From an uncultured Blautia sp. (GTDB lineage: Bacteria; Bacillota; Clostridia; Lachnospirales; Lachnospiraceae), in contig CAMOXX010000147.1 in assembly GCA_946629475.1 (NCBI GenBank), positions 1 to 6,905 of the forward strand: a DNA stretch of 6,905 nt, given 5' to 3'. Made by a program: the position numbers and the translations under genes. Positions 1-5,477 of this stretch are shown here, in pieces. A model generated the notes under the pieces. It was not told the origin of the DNA and did not search any database. It worked only from the letters and a program-made list of their open reading frames with translations. Numbering within the stretch: the stretch's first letter is position 1; each line of letters starts with the position of its first letter.

Positions 1-77
1 CCCAGTTTTTGCAAGTACTTCACTTCAATAATACCTTCCTGTCTTTCATAATTCGTTACTGTCCAGAACCCATTCAT
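1..77 (-). CDS. possible 5' fragment of an unrecognised minus-strand gene, cut by the window edge
   Basis: A minus-strand frame is open from an ATG at 77 down to position 1 (25 full codons, beginning MNGFWTVTNYERQ). In this frame most codons begin with a purine, as in real genes. The opposing plus-strand frame (open from 3 to a TAA at 162-164, ending SLIMA) lacks that bias. I see no Shine-Dalgarno sequence before the ATG. The frame continues upstream for nine more codons to a TGA at 105-107, so this could equally be a remnant of a decayed gene. I do not recognise the protein, and the fragment is too short for a family call. Confidence 0.25.
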   Translation of the reverse strand, partial: MNGFWTVTNYERQEGIIEVKYLQKL

Positions 78-112
78 CCGGATCTGAAACGACCGGAACC
101 TGTCTCAAAGGA

Positions 113-147
113 TGCTTTTTCCAGCAAAAAAAGGGCTGCAAAAAGCA
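113..147. repeat. imperfect palindrome / stem-loop
   Basis: TGCTTTTT (113-120) pairs with AAAAAGCA (140-147). After one C-C mismatch, CAGC (122-125) pairs with GCTG (135-138), leaving a 9-nt loop. There is no T-run after the stem on the plus strand, so it is not a classical terminator in that direction. Read on the minus strand, a smaller stem (CTGC 148-145 / GCAG 139-136, T5 loop) is followed by CC and seven T residues (132-126). That is weakly terminator-like for leftward transcription. Its role is unknown. Confidence 0.45.
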
Positions 148-192
148 GTCTCATTATGGCCTAAGCAGTAATAAAAGTCAAGCTGCCGGGGA

Positions 193-212
193 AAGTGAGC
201 GCCGGATCACTT
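193..212. promoter_or_regulatory. dyad AAGTGA-N8-TCACTT, candidate operator
   Basis: A perfect 6-bp inverted repeat with an 8-bp spacer (AAGTGA at 193-198, TCACTT at 207-212) ends four bases before the candidate -35 of the downstream threonine aldolase gene. Size and placement suit an operator for a dimeric regulator, or an upstream hairpin. No regulator gene is present in the window to support an assignment. Confidence 0.3.
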
Positions 213-216
213 AAAA

Positions 217-244
217 TTGTTGAACTGCCCGCTTAAGGTATGAT
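217..244 (+). promoter_or_regulatory. candidate sigma-A promoter of the threonine aldolase gene
   Basis: The -10 candidate TATGAT (239-244, 5 of 6 consensus bases) lies 16 bp after a weak -35, TTGTTG (217-222). An alternative pairing is TTGAAC (220-225) with TAAGAT (244-249), 18 bp apart. Either would leave a leader of about 50-60 nt before the ATG at 308. The choice is by consensus match only. Confidence 0.4.
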
Positions 245-307
245 AAGATACAATCCGCAGACAGCTTTTGACGAGTGAATCATAAAACATAGGATAGGAA
301 GAGAAAA

Positions 308-1363
308 ATGACTGAGAAAAAGCTCAACTTCTCCTGCGATTACATGAAGGGGGCCCATCCGGACATCCTTCGCCGCATGGCAGAAACAAATATGATGAAG
401 ACGCCCGGATACGGGCTGGATGAGATATCAGAGGCAGCGCGTGAAAAGATCCGCAGATCCTGCGGATGTGAACACGCTGCTGTAGAATTTCTTACCGGAG
501 GAACCCAGACCAACGCAGTGGTGATCGACGCCTTCCTTCGCTCCTACCAGGGCGTGATTGCAGCTGAGACCGGCCACATCAGCACGCACGAAGCCGGAGC
601 GATTGAAGCCGCCGGCCACAAGGTGCTGACCCTCCCCCACCATCTGGGAAAGCTTGACCCTGATGAGGTCCGGCAGTATGCCGAGGATTACTGGAACGAT
701 GCCAACCATGAGCATATGGTTATGCCGGGGATGGTTTATATTTCCCATCCGACAGAGTACGGAACCCTGTACACCAGAAAAGAGCTGGAGGACCTCCGCT
801 CGGTGTGCAGTCAATACCATATGGCGCTCTATCTGGACGGCGCCAGGCTCGCCTACGCCCTCGCATGTGAGCAGAATGATGTCACACTGCAGGATCTCGC
901 ATCCTGCTGCGATGCCTTTTATATCGGCGGAACCAAGTGCGGAGCTCTGTTCGGCGAAGCGGTCGTCATCCCGGATCCCCATAGGATCCCCGCCTTCTTT
1001 ACGATCATCAAGCAGCATGGCGCACTGTTTGCAAAAGGACGTTTATTAGGCCTGCAGTTCGATACCCTTTTTACCGACGGGCTTTATGAACGGATCGGCA
1101 TCCCGGCTGTCCGTGCCGCGCAGCAGATCCAGAAAGCCCTTGTGCAAAATGGATATCAGCTGTACTTTGAATCCCCGACCAACCAGATCTTCTGCGTGGT
1201 GGAAAACCGCATGCTTGAAAAGCTTGGACAGAAGGTCGAATACAGCTTCTGGGAGAAATATGACGATTCACATACCGTAATCCGGTTTGCGGCAGATTGG
1301 GGAACAACCCGGGAAGAGACGGACGAATTGATCGCTTTGCTGGCTTCAGCCCTCCTCTTCTGA
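308..1363 (+). CDS. threonine aldolase-family PLP enzyme (beta-eliminating lyase fold)
   Basis: Likely a cytoplasmic PLP-dependent fold-type I enzyme that cleaves L-threonine or L-allo-threonine to glycine and acetaldehyde. At 351 residues it matches the family's usual 330-360. Visible landmarks are the phosphate-binding TGGTQTN segment (63-69), a His in ETGHIST (H90) where the family stacks the PLP ring, the LDGAR motif (176-180; D177 would contact the pyridine nitrogen, R180 is conserved), and YIGGTKCGALFGEAVV (205-220) with K210 as the probable Schiff-base lysine. The start has AGGAAGAG at 296-303. It appears monocistronic, and its last 18 bp overlap the convergent transporter ATPase gene. 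It belongs to the divergent 'threonine aldolase family' group rather than being close to E. coli LtaE, so a related beta-hydroxy amino acid aldolase or lyase activity is possible. Family call is firm; exact substrate is inferred. Confidence 0.88.
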   Translation: MTEKKLNFSCDYMKGAHPDILRRMAETNMMKTPGYGLDEISEAAREKIRRSCGCEHAAVEFLTGGTQTNAVVIDAFLRSYQGVIAAETGHISTHEAGAIEAAGHKVLTLPHHLGKLDPDEVRQYAEDYWNDANHEHMVMPGMVYISHPTEYGTLYTRKELEDLRSVCSQYHMALYLDGARLAYALACEQNDVTLQDLASCCDAFYIGGTKCGALFGEAVVIPDPHRIPAFFTIIKQHGALFAKGRLLGLQFDTLFTDGLYERIGIPAVRAAQQIQKALVQNGYQLYFESPTNQIFCVVENRMLEKLGQKVEYSFWEKYDDSHTVIRFAADWGTTREETDELIALLASALLF

Positions 1364-2089
1364 TTCTTTTCTCAATAGTTCTCTCACAAACGGTGCCGCC
1401 GGGTTTTTCCGCACCGTCTCCGGCTCATCCAGCTGCAGCACATGCCCGGCGTCCATCACCAGCATCCGGTCGCCCAGCATCATGGCTTCGTGAATATCAT
1501 GGGTCACAAAGACAATCGTAATGTGAAGCCGGTTCTGCAGCTGTTTGATCTCCGTCTGCAGGCTCCGCCGCGTGATTTCATCCACCGCCCCGAACGGTTC
1601 ATCCATCAGCAGGATCTCAGGCCCGGCCGCCAGCGCGCGGGCGATGCCGACGCGCTGTTTCTGGCCGCCTGAGAGCTCGTCCGGGTACCGTTTCATCAGT
1701 TCCGGATCAAGCCCCACCATTTCAAGAAGAGGCCTCACCTTTTCCTCCTTCTCCGCCTTATTCCACATGCCGGAAAGAGAGGGAACATAAGCAACATTTT
1801 CCTTCACCGTCATATGCGGAAAAAGGCCCACATCCTGTATCGCGTATCCAATACTCCTTCTCAGGCGGATCAGGTCGGAATCCGCGACGTCCGTGCCCCT
1901 CACATACACATGCCCCTCATCCGGGGTCAGGAGTCCGTTGATCAGCCTCAGCGCTGTCGTCTTTCCGCATCCGGAGCGTCCGATAATCGTCAGAAACTCC
2001 CCTTCCCGTATACTGATCGTAAAATCATCCAGTGCAGTATGATCCCCGTACCGCACGGTTACATTTTCAAAACGTATTGCAGCTTCCAT
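1346..2089 (-). CDS. ATP-binding subunit of a glycine betaine/carnitine/choline-type ABC importer (OpuC/ProV-like, no CBS domains)
   Basis: This 247-residue cytoplasmic ATPase powers the importer encoded upstream in the same operon. Landmarks in order are Walker A GRSGCGKTT (37-45), Q-loop Q85 in AIQDVGLFPHMTV, signature LSGGQKQR (139-146), Walker B ILLMDEP (159-165), D-loop FGAVD (166-170) and H-loop H197 in FVTHD. The sequence after about 215 is a short tail only. OpuCA, OpuAA and ProV normally run to about 380-400 residues with tandem CBS domains that sense ionic strength; none is present here, so that form of gating is probably missing. The gene starts 5 bp after the binding-protein stop. 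Its Shine-Dalgarno-like GGAAGG lies within the end of the upstream gene, which suggests translational coupling. The 3' end overlaps the convergent threonine aldolase gene by 18 bp, with no obvious terminator between them. Confidence 0.9.
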   Translation of the reverse strand: MEAAIRFENVTVRYGDHTALDDFTISIREGEFLTIIGRSGCGKTTALRLINGLLTPDEGHVYVRGTDVADSDLIRLRRSIGYAIQDVGLFPHMTVKENVAYVPSLSGMWNKAEKEEKVRPLLEMVGLDPELMKRYPDELSGGQKQRVGIARALAAGPEILLMDEPFGAVDEITRRSLQTEIKQLQNRLHITIVFVTHDIHEAMMLGDRMLVMDAGHVLQLDEPETVRKNPAAPFVRELLRKESEEEG

Positions 2090-2094
2090 CCGCC

Positions 2095-3009
2095 TCAGCC
2101 TTCCAGAATGCCTTTTTCCGTCAGATAATCCTTCGCCACAGAGGCCTCGTCCTCCCCGTCCACCTCAACGCGGGCATTCAGCGAAGCCATCTCACTGTCA
2201 CTCAGGATTCCTTCCATAAGCATCAGGGCATCCTCAAGGCCCGGGTGGGATTCCAGGGTATCTTCCCGCACCACGGTGGAACAGAAATAGTTTACCTGCA
2301 GATGTTTGTCGTCCTCCAGGGCCACAACATCCTGCACTCCCAGCTGCGCGTCGGTCGTATAACCGTTCGTCACATCAATGTCTCCATTCATGAGCGCCGC
2401 GTATTTCAGCCCGATATCAATACTCTTGATCTCCTTAAAATCGCATCCGTAGGTACTGCACACAGCCGGGAATCCATCCTCACGCTCGATGTAATCCGGG
2501 TTTCCGCCAAAAATCAGCTTATCCGATACCGCAGCCATATCCGAACAGGTCTTCAGGTCATATTCCCGGGCCGCCTCTCCGCTGACCGTAATGCAGTAAG
2601 TATTGTTGAAGCCATAATGGGACAGCCATTTCATGCCGTACTGCTCGTGGTATTCCTTCACAAGCTGATCCCACATCTCATCGTCATCGACGCCTTTCGC
2701 CTCATGGCCGAGCACCAGCACATAACCGCTCGAAGTGTATTCCGGATACAGGTCAAAATCACCGCTCTCCATCGCCGGCATGATATTGCTGGTTCCGCCG
2801 CCGATTCCCTTTGTGATCTCACAGGTATAATCCGTACGATCCTCAATGATCAGCTTCAGCATTTCCCCGAGGATATACTGTTCTGTCATCGGCTTTGTCG
2901 CGATATGAAGCGGATCCGCGCTTTCTGCCGAAACAGCCGTGCTTCCTCCAATGATTGCTGCCGCTGTCAAAACTGATGCAAGAGCAATGCTCATCATTCT
3001 TCTGTTCAT
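2095..3009 (-). CDS. substrate-binding protein of the OpuC/OsmX-type quaternary-amine ABC importer
   Basis: This 304-residue exported binding protein presents quaternary amines such as glycine betaine, carnitine or choline to the permease. It has a signal peptide (MNRRMM, then hydrophobic 7-26) with a probable AVSA|ES cleavage after residue 28. Family signatures are TKPMTEQYILGEML (38-51), DLYPEYTSSG (86-95), GGNPDYIEREDGFP (168-181) and NGYTTDAQL (215-223). An upstream in-frame ATG at 3084 would overlap the permease gene by 59 bp. The ATG at 3009 has AGAAGGAGA just ahead and sits 16 bp after the permease stop, so it is preferred. Oddly, no lipobox Cys follows the signal peptide, whereas Gram-positive binding proteins are usually lipid-anchored. 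It may be secreted, or held by an uncleaved signal segment. The ligand is inferred from family only; the motifs do not separate betaine, choline and carnitine. Confidence 0.9.
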   Translation of the reverse strand: MNRRMMSIALASVLTAAAIIGGSTAVSAESADPLHIATKPMTEQYILGEMLKLIIEDRTDYTCEITKGIGGGTSNIMPAMESGDFDLYPEYTSSGYVLVLGHEAKGVDDDEMWDQLVKEYHEQYGMKWLSHYGFNNTYCITVSGEAAREYDLKTCSDMAAVSDKLIFGGNPDYIEREDGFPAVCSTYGCDFKEIKSIDIGLKYAALMNGDIDVTNGYTTDAQLGVQDVVALEDDKHLQVNYFCSTVVREDTLESHPGLEDALMLMEGILSDSEMASLNARVEVDGEDEASVAKDYLTEKGILEG

Positions 3010-3025
3010 AATGTCTCCTTCTCTT

Positions 3026-3673
3026 TTACGATGTTCTCCACTTCTTTTTAATGAACTTTTCAAGCCGCCCGAGTAAAAAGTCACAGGTCAGTGCCAGTAC
3101 AACGAGCATGAATCCCCCGGCAAATGTCATAGCCGGATTATACATTGTTATTCCCCGGTAGATTGCTTCGCCTAACCCTCCGCCGCCGACAAACGCGGCG
3201 ATCGAACCGGTCGCGATCGACATCACTACCACGTTCCGGAGGCCTGCCAGGATCACTCCGGAGGCGAGGGGCAGGCGGATTCGGACAAGGATCTGCCATC
3301 TTGTGCTGCCAAGCCCCGTCGCCGCATCAATCGTACCCGCATTGATGCCCGTAAGTCCGGTGCAGGTGTTGCGGACCATCGGCATGATCCCGTAGAGCAC
3401 AATCGCCGCTATGGCATTTTTTTCTCCGATCCCGATCAGAGGAATCAGGAGTCCGATCAAAGCAATCGCCGGAATCGTGTAAAAAATGTTGCAGACCGCC
3501 ATCACCGGTTCCCGAAAGCGCGGGTACTCCGCGATCAGAATTCCGATCACAAGTCCGAGCGAGCCGGCCAGAAATACTGAAATCAGCGATATTTTCAGCT
3601 GTTCTCCGATCAGCTCCAGAAACCAGGGCCAGCGGTCAATGTAGATTTGTAATACCTTCTGTAAAAACTCCAC
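3026..3673 (-). CDS. permease subunit of the OpuC/ProW-like quaternary-amine ABC importer
   Basis: Integral membrane subunit of 215 residues, the usual size for OpuCB/OpuCD-type permeases. Hydrophobic segments are visible near 27-48, 57-81, 86-103, 136-162 and 181-201. The FYTIPAIALIG stretch (64-74) is typical of the family. The cytoplasmic coupling loop has an EAA-like motif, DAATGLGSTRWQ followed by IRLP (116-135). The start codon is GTG at 3673-3671, chosen because AAGGAG (3686-3681) precedes it by 7 nt. It is the first gene of the operon. OpuC-type systems often carry two permease genes flanking the binding protein; only one is here, so the transporter probably uses a homodimer. The C-terminus ends in a basic cluster (KKKWR) suited to the cytoplasmic face. 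Confidence 0.9.
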   Translation of the reverse strand: MEFLQKVLQIYIDRWPWFLELIGEQLKISLISVFLAGSLGLVIGILIAEYPRFREPVMAVCNIFYTIPAIALIGLLIPLIGIGEKNAIAAIVLYGIMPMVRNTCTGLTGINAGTIDAATGLGSTRWQILVRIRLPLASGVILAGLRNVVVMSIATGSIAAFVGGGGLGEAIYRGITMYNPAMTFAGGFMLVVLALTCDFLLGRLEKFIKKKWRTS

Positions 3674-3686
3674 CCTGCTGCTCCTT

Positions 3687-3736
3687 AAACCAGTTACCCT
3701 TGTATCAACATTACATTAACAGAAACAGGCTGGTTT
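3687..3736. repeat. inverted repeat AAACCAG ... CTGGTTT in the importer leader
   Basis: A 7-bp perfect inverted repeat (AAACCAG at 3687-3693, CTGGTTT at 3730-3736) is separated by 36 bp. It encloses the likely -10 and start of transcription of the importer operon, and its proximal arm abuts the permease Shine-Dalgarno sequence. It could be a spaced operator or, if transcription starts further upstream, a leader stem. A chance occurrence is possible. Confidence 0.25.
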
Positions 3737-3741
3737 TTCAA
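3713..3741 (-). promoter_or_regulatory. weak candidate promoter of the importer operon
   Basis: On the minus strand TTGAAA (3741-3736) is followed after 17 bp by TAATGT (3718-3713). The -35 is good and the -10 poor. A second -10-like TGATAC lies slightly downstream. The location, 40-70 bp before the GTG start, is right, but the match is weak, as might suit an activated stress-inducible promoter. Confidence 0.3.
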
Positions 3742-3801
3742 TCTCCTGATCTTCACGACAGAGAAAAGTATTGCAGCCGGGGTATGCACCGCAAAATCAG
3801 A

Positions 3802-3829
3802 TTGACACCAAAAACACAAATCGTATAAT
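3802..3829 (+). promoter_or_regulatory. full-consensus sigma-A/sigma-70 promoter of the moa operon
   Basis: TTGACA (3802-3807) and TATAAT (3824-3829) both match consensus exactly with a 16-bp spacer. A second overlapping TATAAT follows at 3830-3835. Transcription should begin near 3836-3842, giving a leader of roughly 75-80 nt before moaA. An imperfect TTGCAG/CCGCAA dyad (3771-3794) just upstream of the -35 could bind a regulator. The rest of the divergent region 3674-3801 holds only the importer signals described separately. Confidence 0.8.
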
Positions 3830-3839
3830 TATAATCAGC

Positions 3840-3856
3840 GTCAGTTTTCTTCTGAC
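3840..3856 (+). promoter_or_regulatory. small stem-loop at the start of the moaA leader
   Basis: GTCAG (3840-3844) pairs with CTGAC (3852-3856) around a 7-nt TTTTCTT loop, right at the expected transcript 5' end. It could protect the mRNA end. The leader is too short and too weakly structured to be called a molybdenum-cofactor riboswitch. Confidence 0.3.
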
Positions 3857-3917
3857 ATTGACTATCACGCTCCGCAAGGATGCACACGGATCTTTTTTCA
3901 GTTAAGGGGTTCATGCT

Positions 3918-4871
3918 ATGAGAGACAGCTTCGGACGCAATATTCATTATCTTCGTCTGTCCGTCACAGAGCTGTGCAATCTGCGCTGCCGCTACTGCAT
4001 GCCGGAGGAAGGCATCTGCAAAAAGAGGCACGATCAGATGCTGACGGAGGACGAGATGATCCGGGCGGTGCGGGCGGCTGCTTCCCTGGGCATCAGCAAG
4101 GTGCGGATCACCGGCGGGGAGCCGCTGATCAAGCCCAATATTCTCTCCATCTGCCGCCGCACAGCAGCGGTTGACGGCATTCTGGAAACAGCCGTCACCA
4201 CAAACGGCATCCGGCTGCCGGAACTGGCCCGGCCGCTGCGGGAGGCCGGCATACAAAGGGTTAATATCAGCCTCGATACCCTGGATCCGGAAAAATACAC
4301 GTTTATCACACGGCGCGGTACATTGTCGGAAGCCCTTCAGGGTATCGAGGCGGCACTGCAGGCGGGCTTTGAGAAAGTCAAGCTCAACGCCGTGCTGATC
4401 GGAGGCTTCAACGAGGACGAAATTCCCGCACTGGCCGCATTAACCCTGCGCTGGCCTGTTGACATGCGCTTCATCGAACTGATGCCCATGCCGGGAGACA
4501 CACTGTTCAGCGAAAGCGCCTGTCTTCCCGCCGCGCGGGTGCTGGAAATGCTGCCGGAGGCTGTGCCCGTCAAGGCGGACGACGGTGTGGCGAAGCTGTA
4601 TCGTCTGCCGAAGGCATTGGGGAACATCGGGCTCATCAGTCCCCTGTCCAACCGGTTTTGCAGCCAGTGCAGCAGGCTGCGCCTGACAGCGGATGGACAT
4701 CTGAAGCCCTGTCTGCATTCTCCGGAGGAACTCTGCATCAAAGGTCTGGACGAGGCAGAAATGGCGGATGCCATGCGGCGGGCGGTACTGATGAAGCCGG
4801 AACAATGCGGCCCGCTCTCCGAATCCGGGCACAGCCGCGCTGCACGGCCGATGAACCGGATCGGGGGATAA
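3918..4871 (+). CDS. moaA: GTP 3',8-cyclase MoaA (radical SAM)
   Basis: MoaA carries out the first step of molybdopterin synthesis in the cytoplasm: S-adenosylmethionine radical chemistry converts GTP to (8S)-3',8-cyclo-7,8-dihydro-GTP, which MoaC then uses. The 317 residues are normal length. The N-terminal radical SAM cluster motif is C20-x3-C24-x2-C27, followed by the SAM-binding GGEPL (66-70) and the TTNG and NISLDTL segments. The second, GTP-binding 4Fe-4S site uses C248, C251 and C265, with RLRL (253-256) next to it. The last two residues are Gly-Gly (316-317), the tail known to be needed for MoaA activity, so the protein looks intact. The ATG at 3918 is preceded by AAGGGG (3904-3909), 8 nt away. 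It is the first gene of the moa operon, under the consensus promoter at 3802-3829. Confidence 0.97.
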   Translation: MRDSFGRNIHYLRLSVTELCNLRCRYCMPEEGICKKRHDQMLTEDEMIRAVRAAASLGISKVRITGGEPLIKPNILSICRRTAAVDGILETAVTTNGIRLPELARPLREAGIQRVNISLDTLDPEKYTFITRRGTLSEALQGIEAALQAGFEKVKLNAVLIGGFNEDEIPALAALTLRWPVDMRFIELMPMPGDTLFSESACLPAARVLEMLPEAVPVKADDGVAKLYRLPKALGNIGLISPLSNRFCSQCSRLRLTADGHLKPCLHSPEELCIKGLDEAEMADAMRRAVLMKPEQCGPLSESGHSRAARPMNRIGG

Positions 4872-4884
4872 CGCCGCGCAAATC

Positions 4885-4891
4885 GAAGGAG
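4885..4891 (+). promoter_or_regulatory. Shine-Dalgarno sequence of moaC that questions its start codon
   Basis: GAAGGAG ends directly against the ATG at 4892, which leaves no spacer. It is 9 nt from the in-frame TTG at 4901. The spacing favours TTG as the real start, which would give a protein three residues shorter; the ATG keeps the better codon. The protein alignment cannot decide, because the conserved part begins later. Confidence 0.5.
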
Positions 4892-5419
4892 ATGATTCGT
4901 TTGGTTCACGAGGATTTTACTCATTTCAACGATCAGGGACGTGCCCGCATGGTGGATGTGGGCGGCAAATCGGTCACTCACCGCACTGCGGCTGCTGCCG
5001 GGCGCGTGCTGGTAAACCGGGAAACCTTTGACCTGATCCGGTCGGGAGGCGTAAAAAAGGGCGACGTGCTGACGGTAGCCCAGATCGCCGGAATCATGGC
5101 AGCCAAGCATACACCGGATCTGATCCCCTTGTGCCATCCGGTGCCGCTTAATGGCATCGACCTGAAACTATGGCTGGACGAGACCAGGCTGTCCGTGGAA
5201 ATCACAGCCACCGCTCAATGTGACGGAAAGACGGGTGTGGAAATGGAAGCGCTGACGGCAGTCAGCTCCGCTGCGCTGACCGTATATGATATGTGCAAGG
5301 CCGTGCAGCGGGATATGGTCATTGCGGACATCCGCCTGATAAGCAAAACGGGCGGCATCCATGGAGATTATACTGGTAACAGTTCAGCACCAAATGAACA
5401 GGTTCTGAACAGTTACTGA
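4892..5419 (+). CDS. moaC: cyclic pyranopterin monophosphate synthase MoaC
   Basis: MoaC converts the MoaA product 3',8-cyclo-dihydro-GTP into cyclic pyranopterin monophosphate, acting as a cytoplasmic hexamer of dimers. The 175 residues are slightly longer than E. coli MoaC (about 160), mostly through a C-terminal tail. Conserved landmarks are MVDVGGK (20-26), KKGDVL (55-60; K56 equals catalytic K51 of E. coli), IPLCHP (78-83, with H82), GKTGVEMEALTA (112-123), and VYDMCKAVQRDMVI (131-144), where D133 and K136 match the active-site D128 and K131. The lysine in SKTGG (K152) matches K147. The gene begins 20 bp after the moaA stop. A much longer upstream extension of the frame runs antiphase through moaA and is not coding. 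The start is ATG 4892 or TTG 4901, as noted for its ribosome binding site. Confidence 0.95.
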   Translation: MIRLVHEDFTHFNDQGRARMVDVGGKSVTHRTAAAAGRVLVNRETFDLIRSGGVKKGDVLTVAQIAGIMAAKHTPDLIPLCHPVPLNGIDLKLWLDETRLSVEITATAQCDGKTGVEMEALTAVSSAALTVYDMCKAVQRDMVIADIRLISKTGGIHGDYTGNSSAPNEQVLNSY

Positions 5420-5435
5420 TTTTAAAGGAAGGGAA

Positions 5436-5477
5436 ATGGCCGGCACGCCCGGCATGAATACTGGAGGAAAAGTATGA
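5436..5477 (+). CDS. 13-codon mini-ORF coupled to the mogA-moaE fusion gene
   Basis: Between moaC and the next gene an ATG at 5436 opens a 13-residue frame (MAGTPGMNTGGKV). A strong Shine-Dalgarno stretch, AAAGGAAGGG (5424-5433), lies just ahead. Its TGA (5475-5477) overlaps the next gene's ATG (5474-5476) as ATGA, the classical arrangement for termination-reinitiation coupling. The fusion gene also has its own GGAGG (5463-5467), which lies inside the mini-ORF. A GC-rich hairpin (GCCGG 5439-5443, CCGGC 5449-5453) falls within its first codons. It may be a leader peptide tuning translation, or chance. It is too short to recognise. Confidence 0.3.
   Translation: MAGTPGMNTGGKV

Noticed and set aside
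428..1018. 196-codon minus-strand reading frame opposite the threonine aldolase gene
   Set aside because: It is the antisense of a gene with intact PLP-enzyme motifs, has no ribosome binding site, and its translation has no recognisable domain.
2032..2976. 314-codon plus-strand reading frame opposite the binding-protein gene
   Set aside because: Long open antisense frames are common opposite GC-rich genes. The minus strand carries the family motifs, signal peptide and operon spacing, while this frame shows none.
3010..3084. earlier start of the binding protein at 3084
   Set aside because: It would overlap the permease gene by 59 bp and put a polar stretch ahead of the signal peptide. A good Shine-Dalgarno sequence precedes the ATG at 3009.
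3836..3917. molybdenum-cofactor riboswitch in the moaA leader
   Set aside because: The leader is only about 80 nt with one 5-bp stem. The known Moco motif is longer and has several conserved helices that I cannot find here.
4658..4891. N-terminal extension of moaC making a 253-residue protein
   Set aside because: The extension lies inside moaA in another frame, over the conserved second Fe-S cluster region. Normal MoaC length is reached from 4892 or 4901.
4337..5137. 266-codon minus-strand reading frame opposite moaA and moaC
   Set aside because: It crosses two well-supported genes and their gap, and its translation is rich in Ser/Arg typical of antisense shadows.
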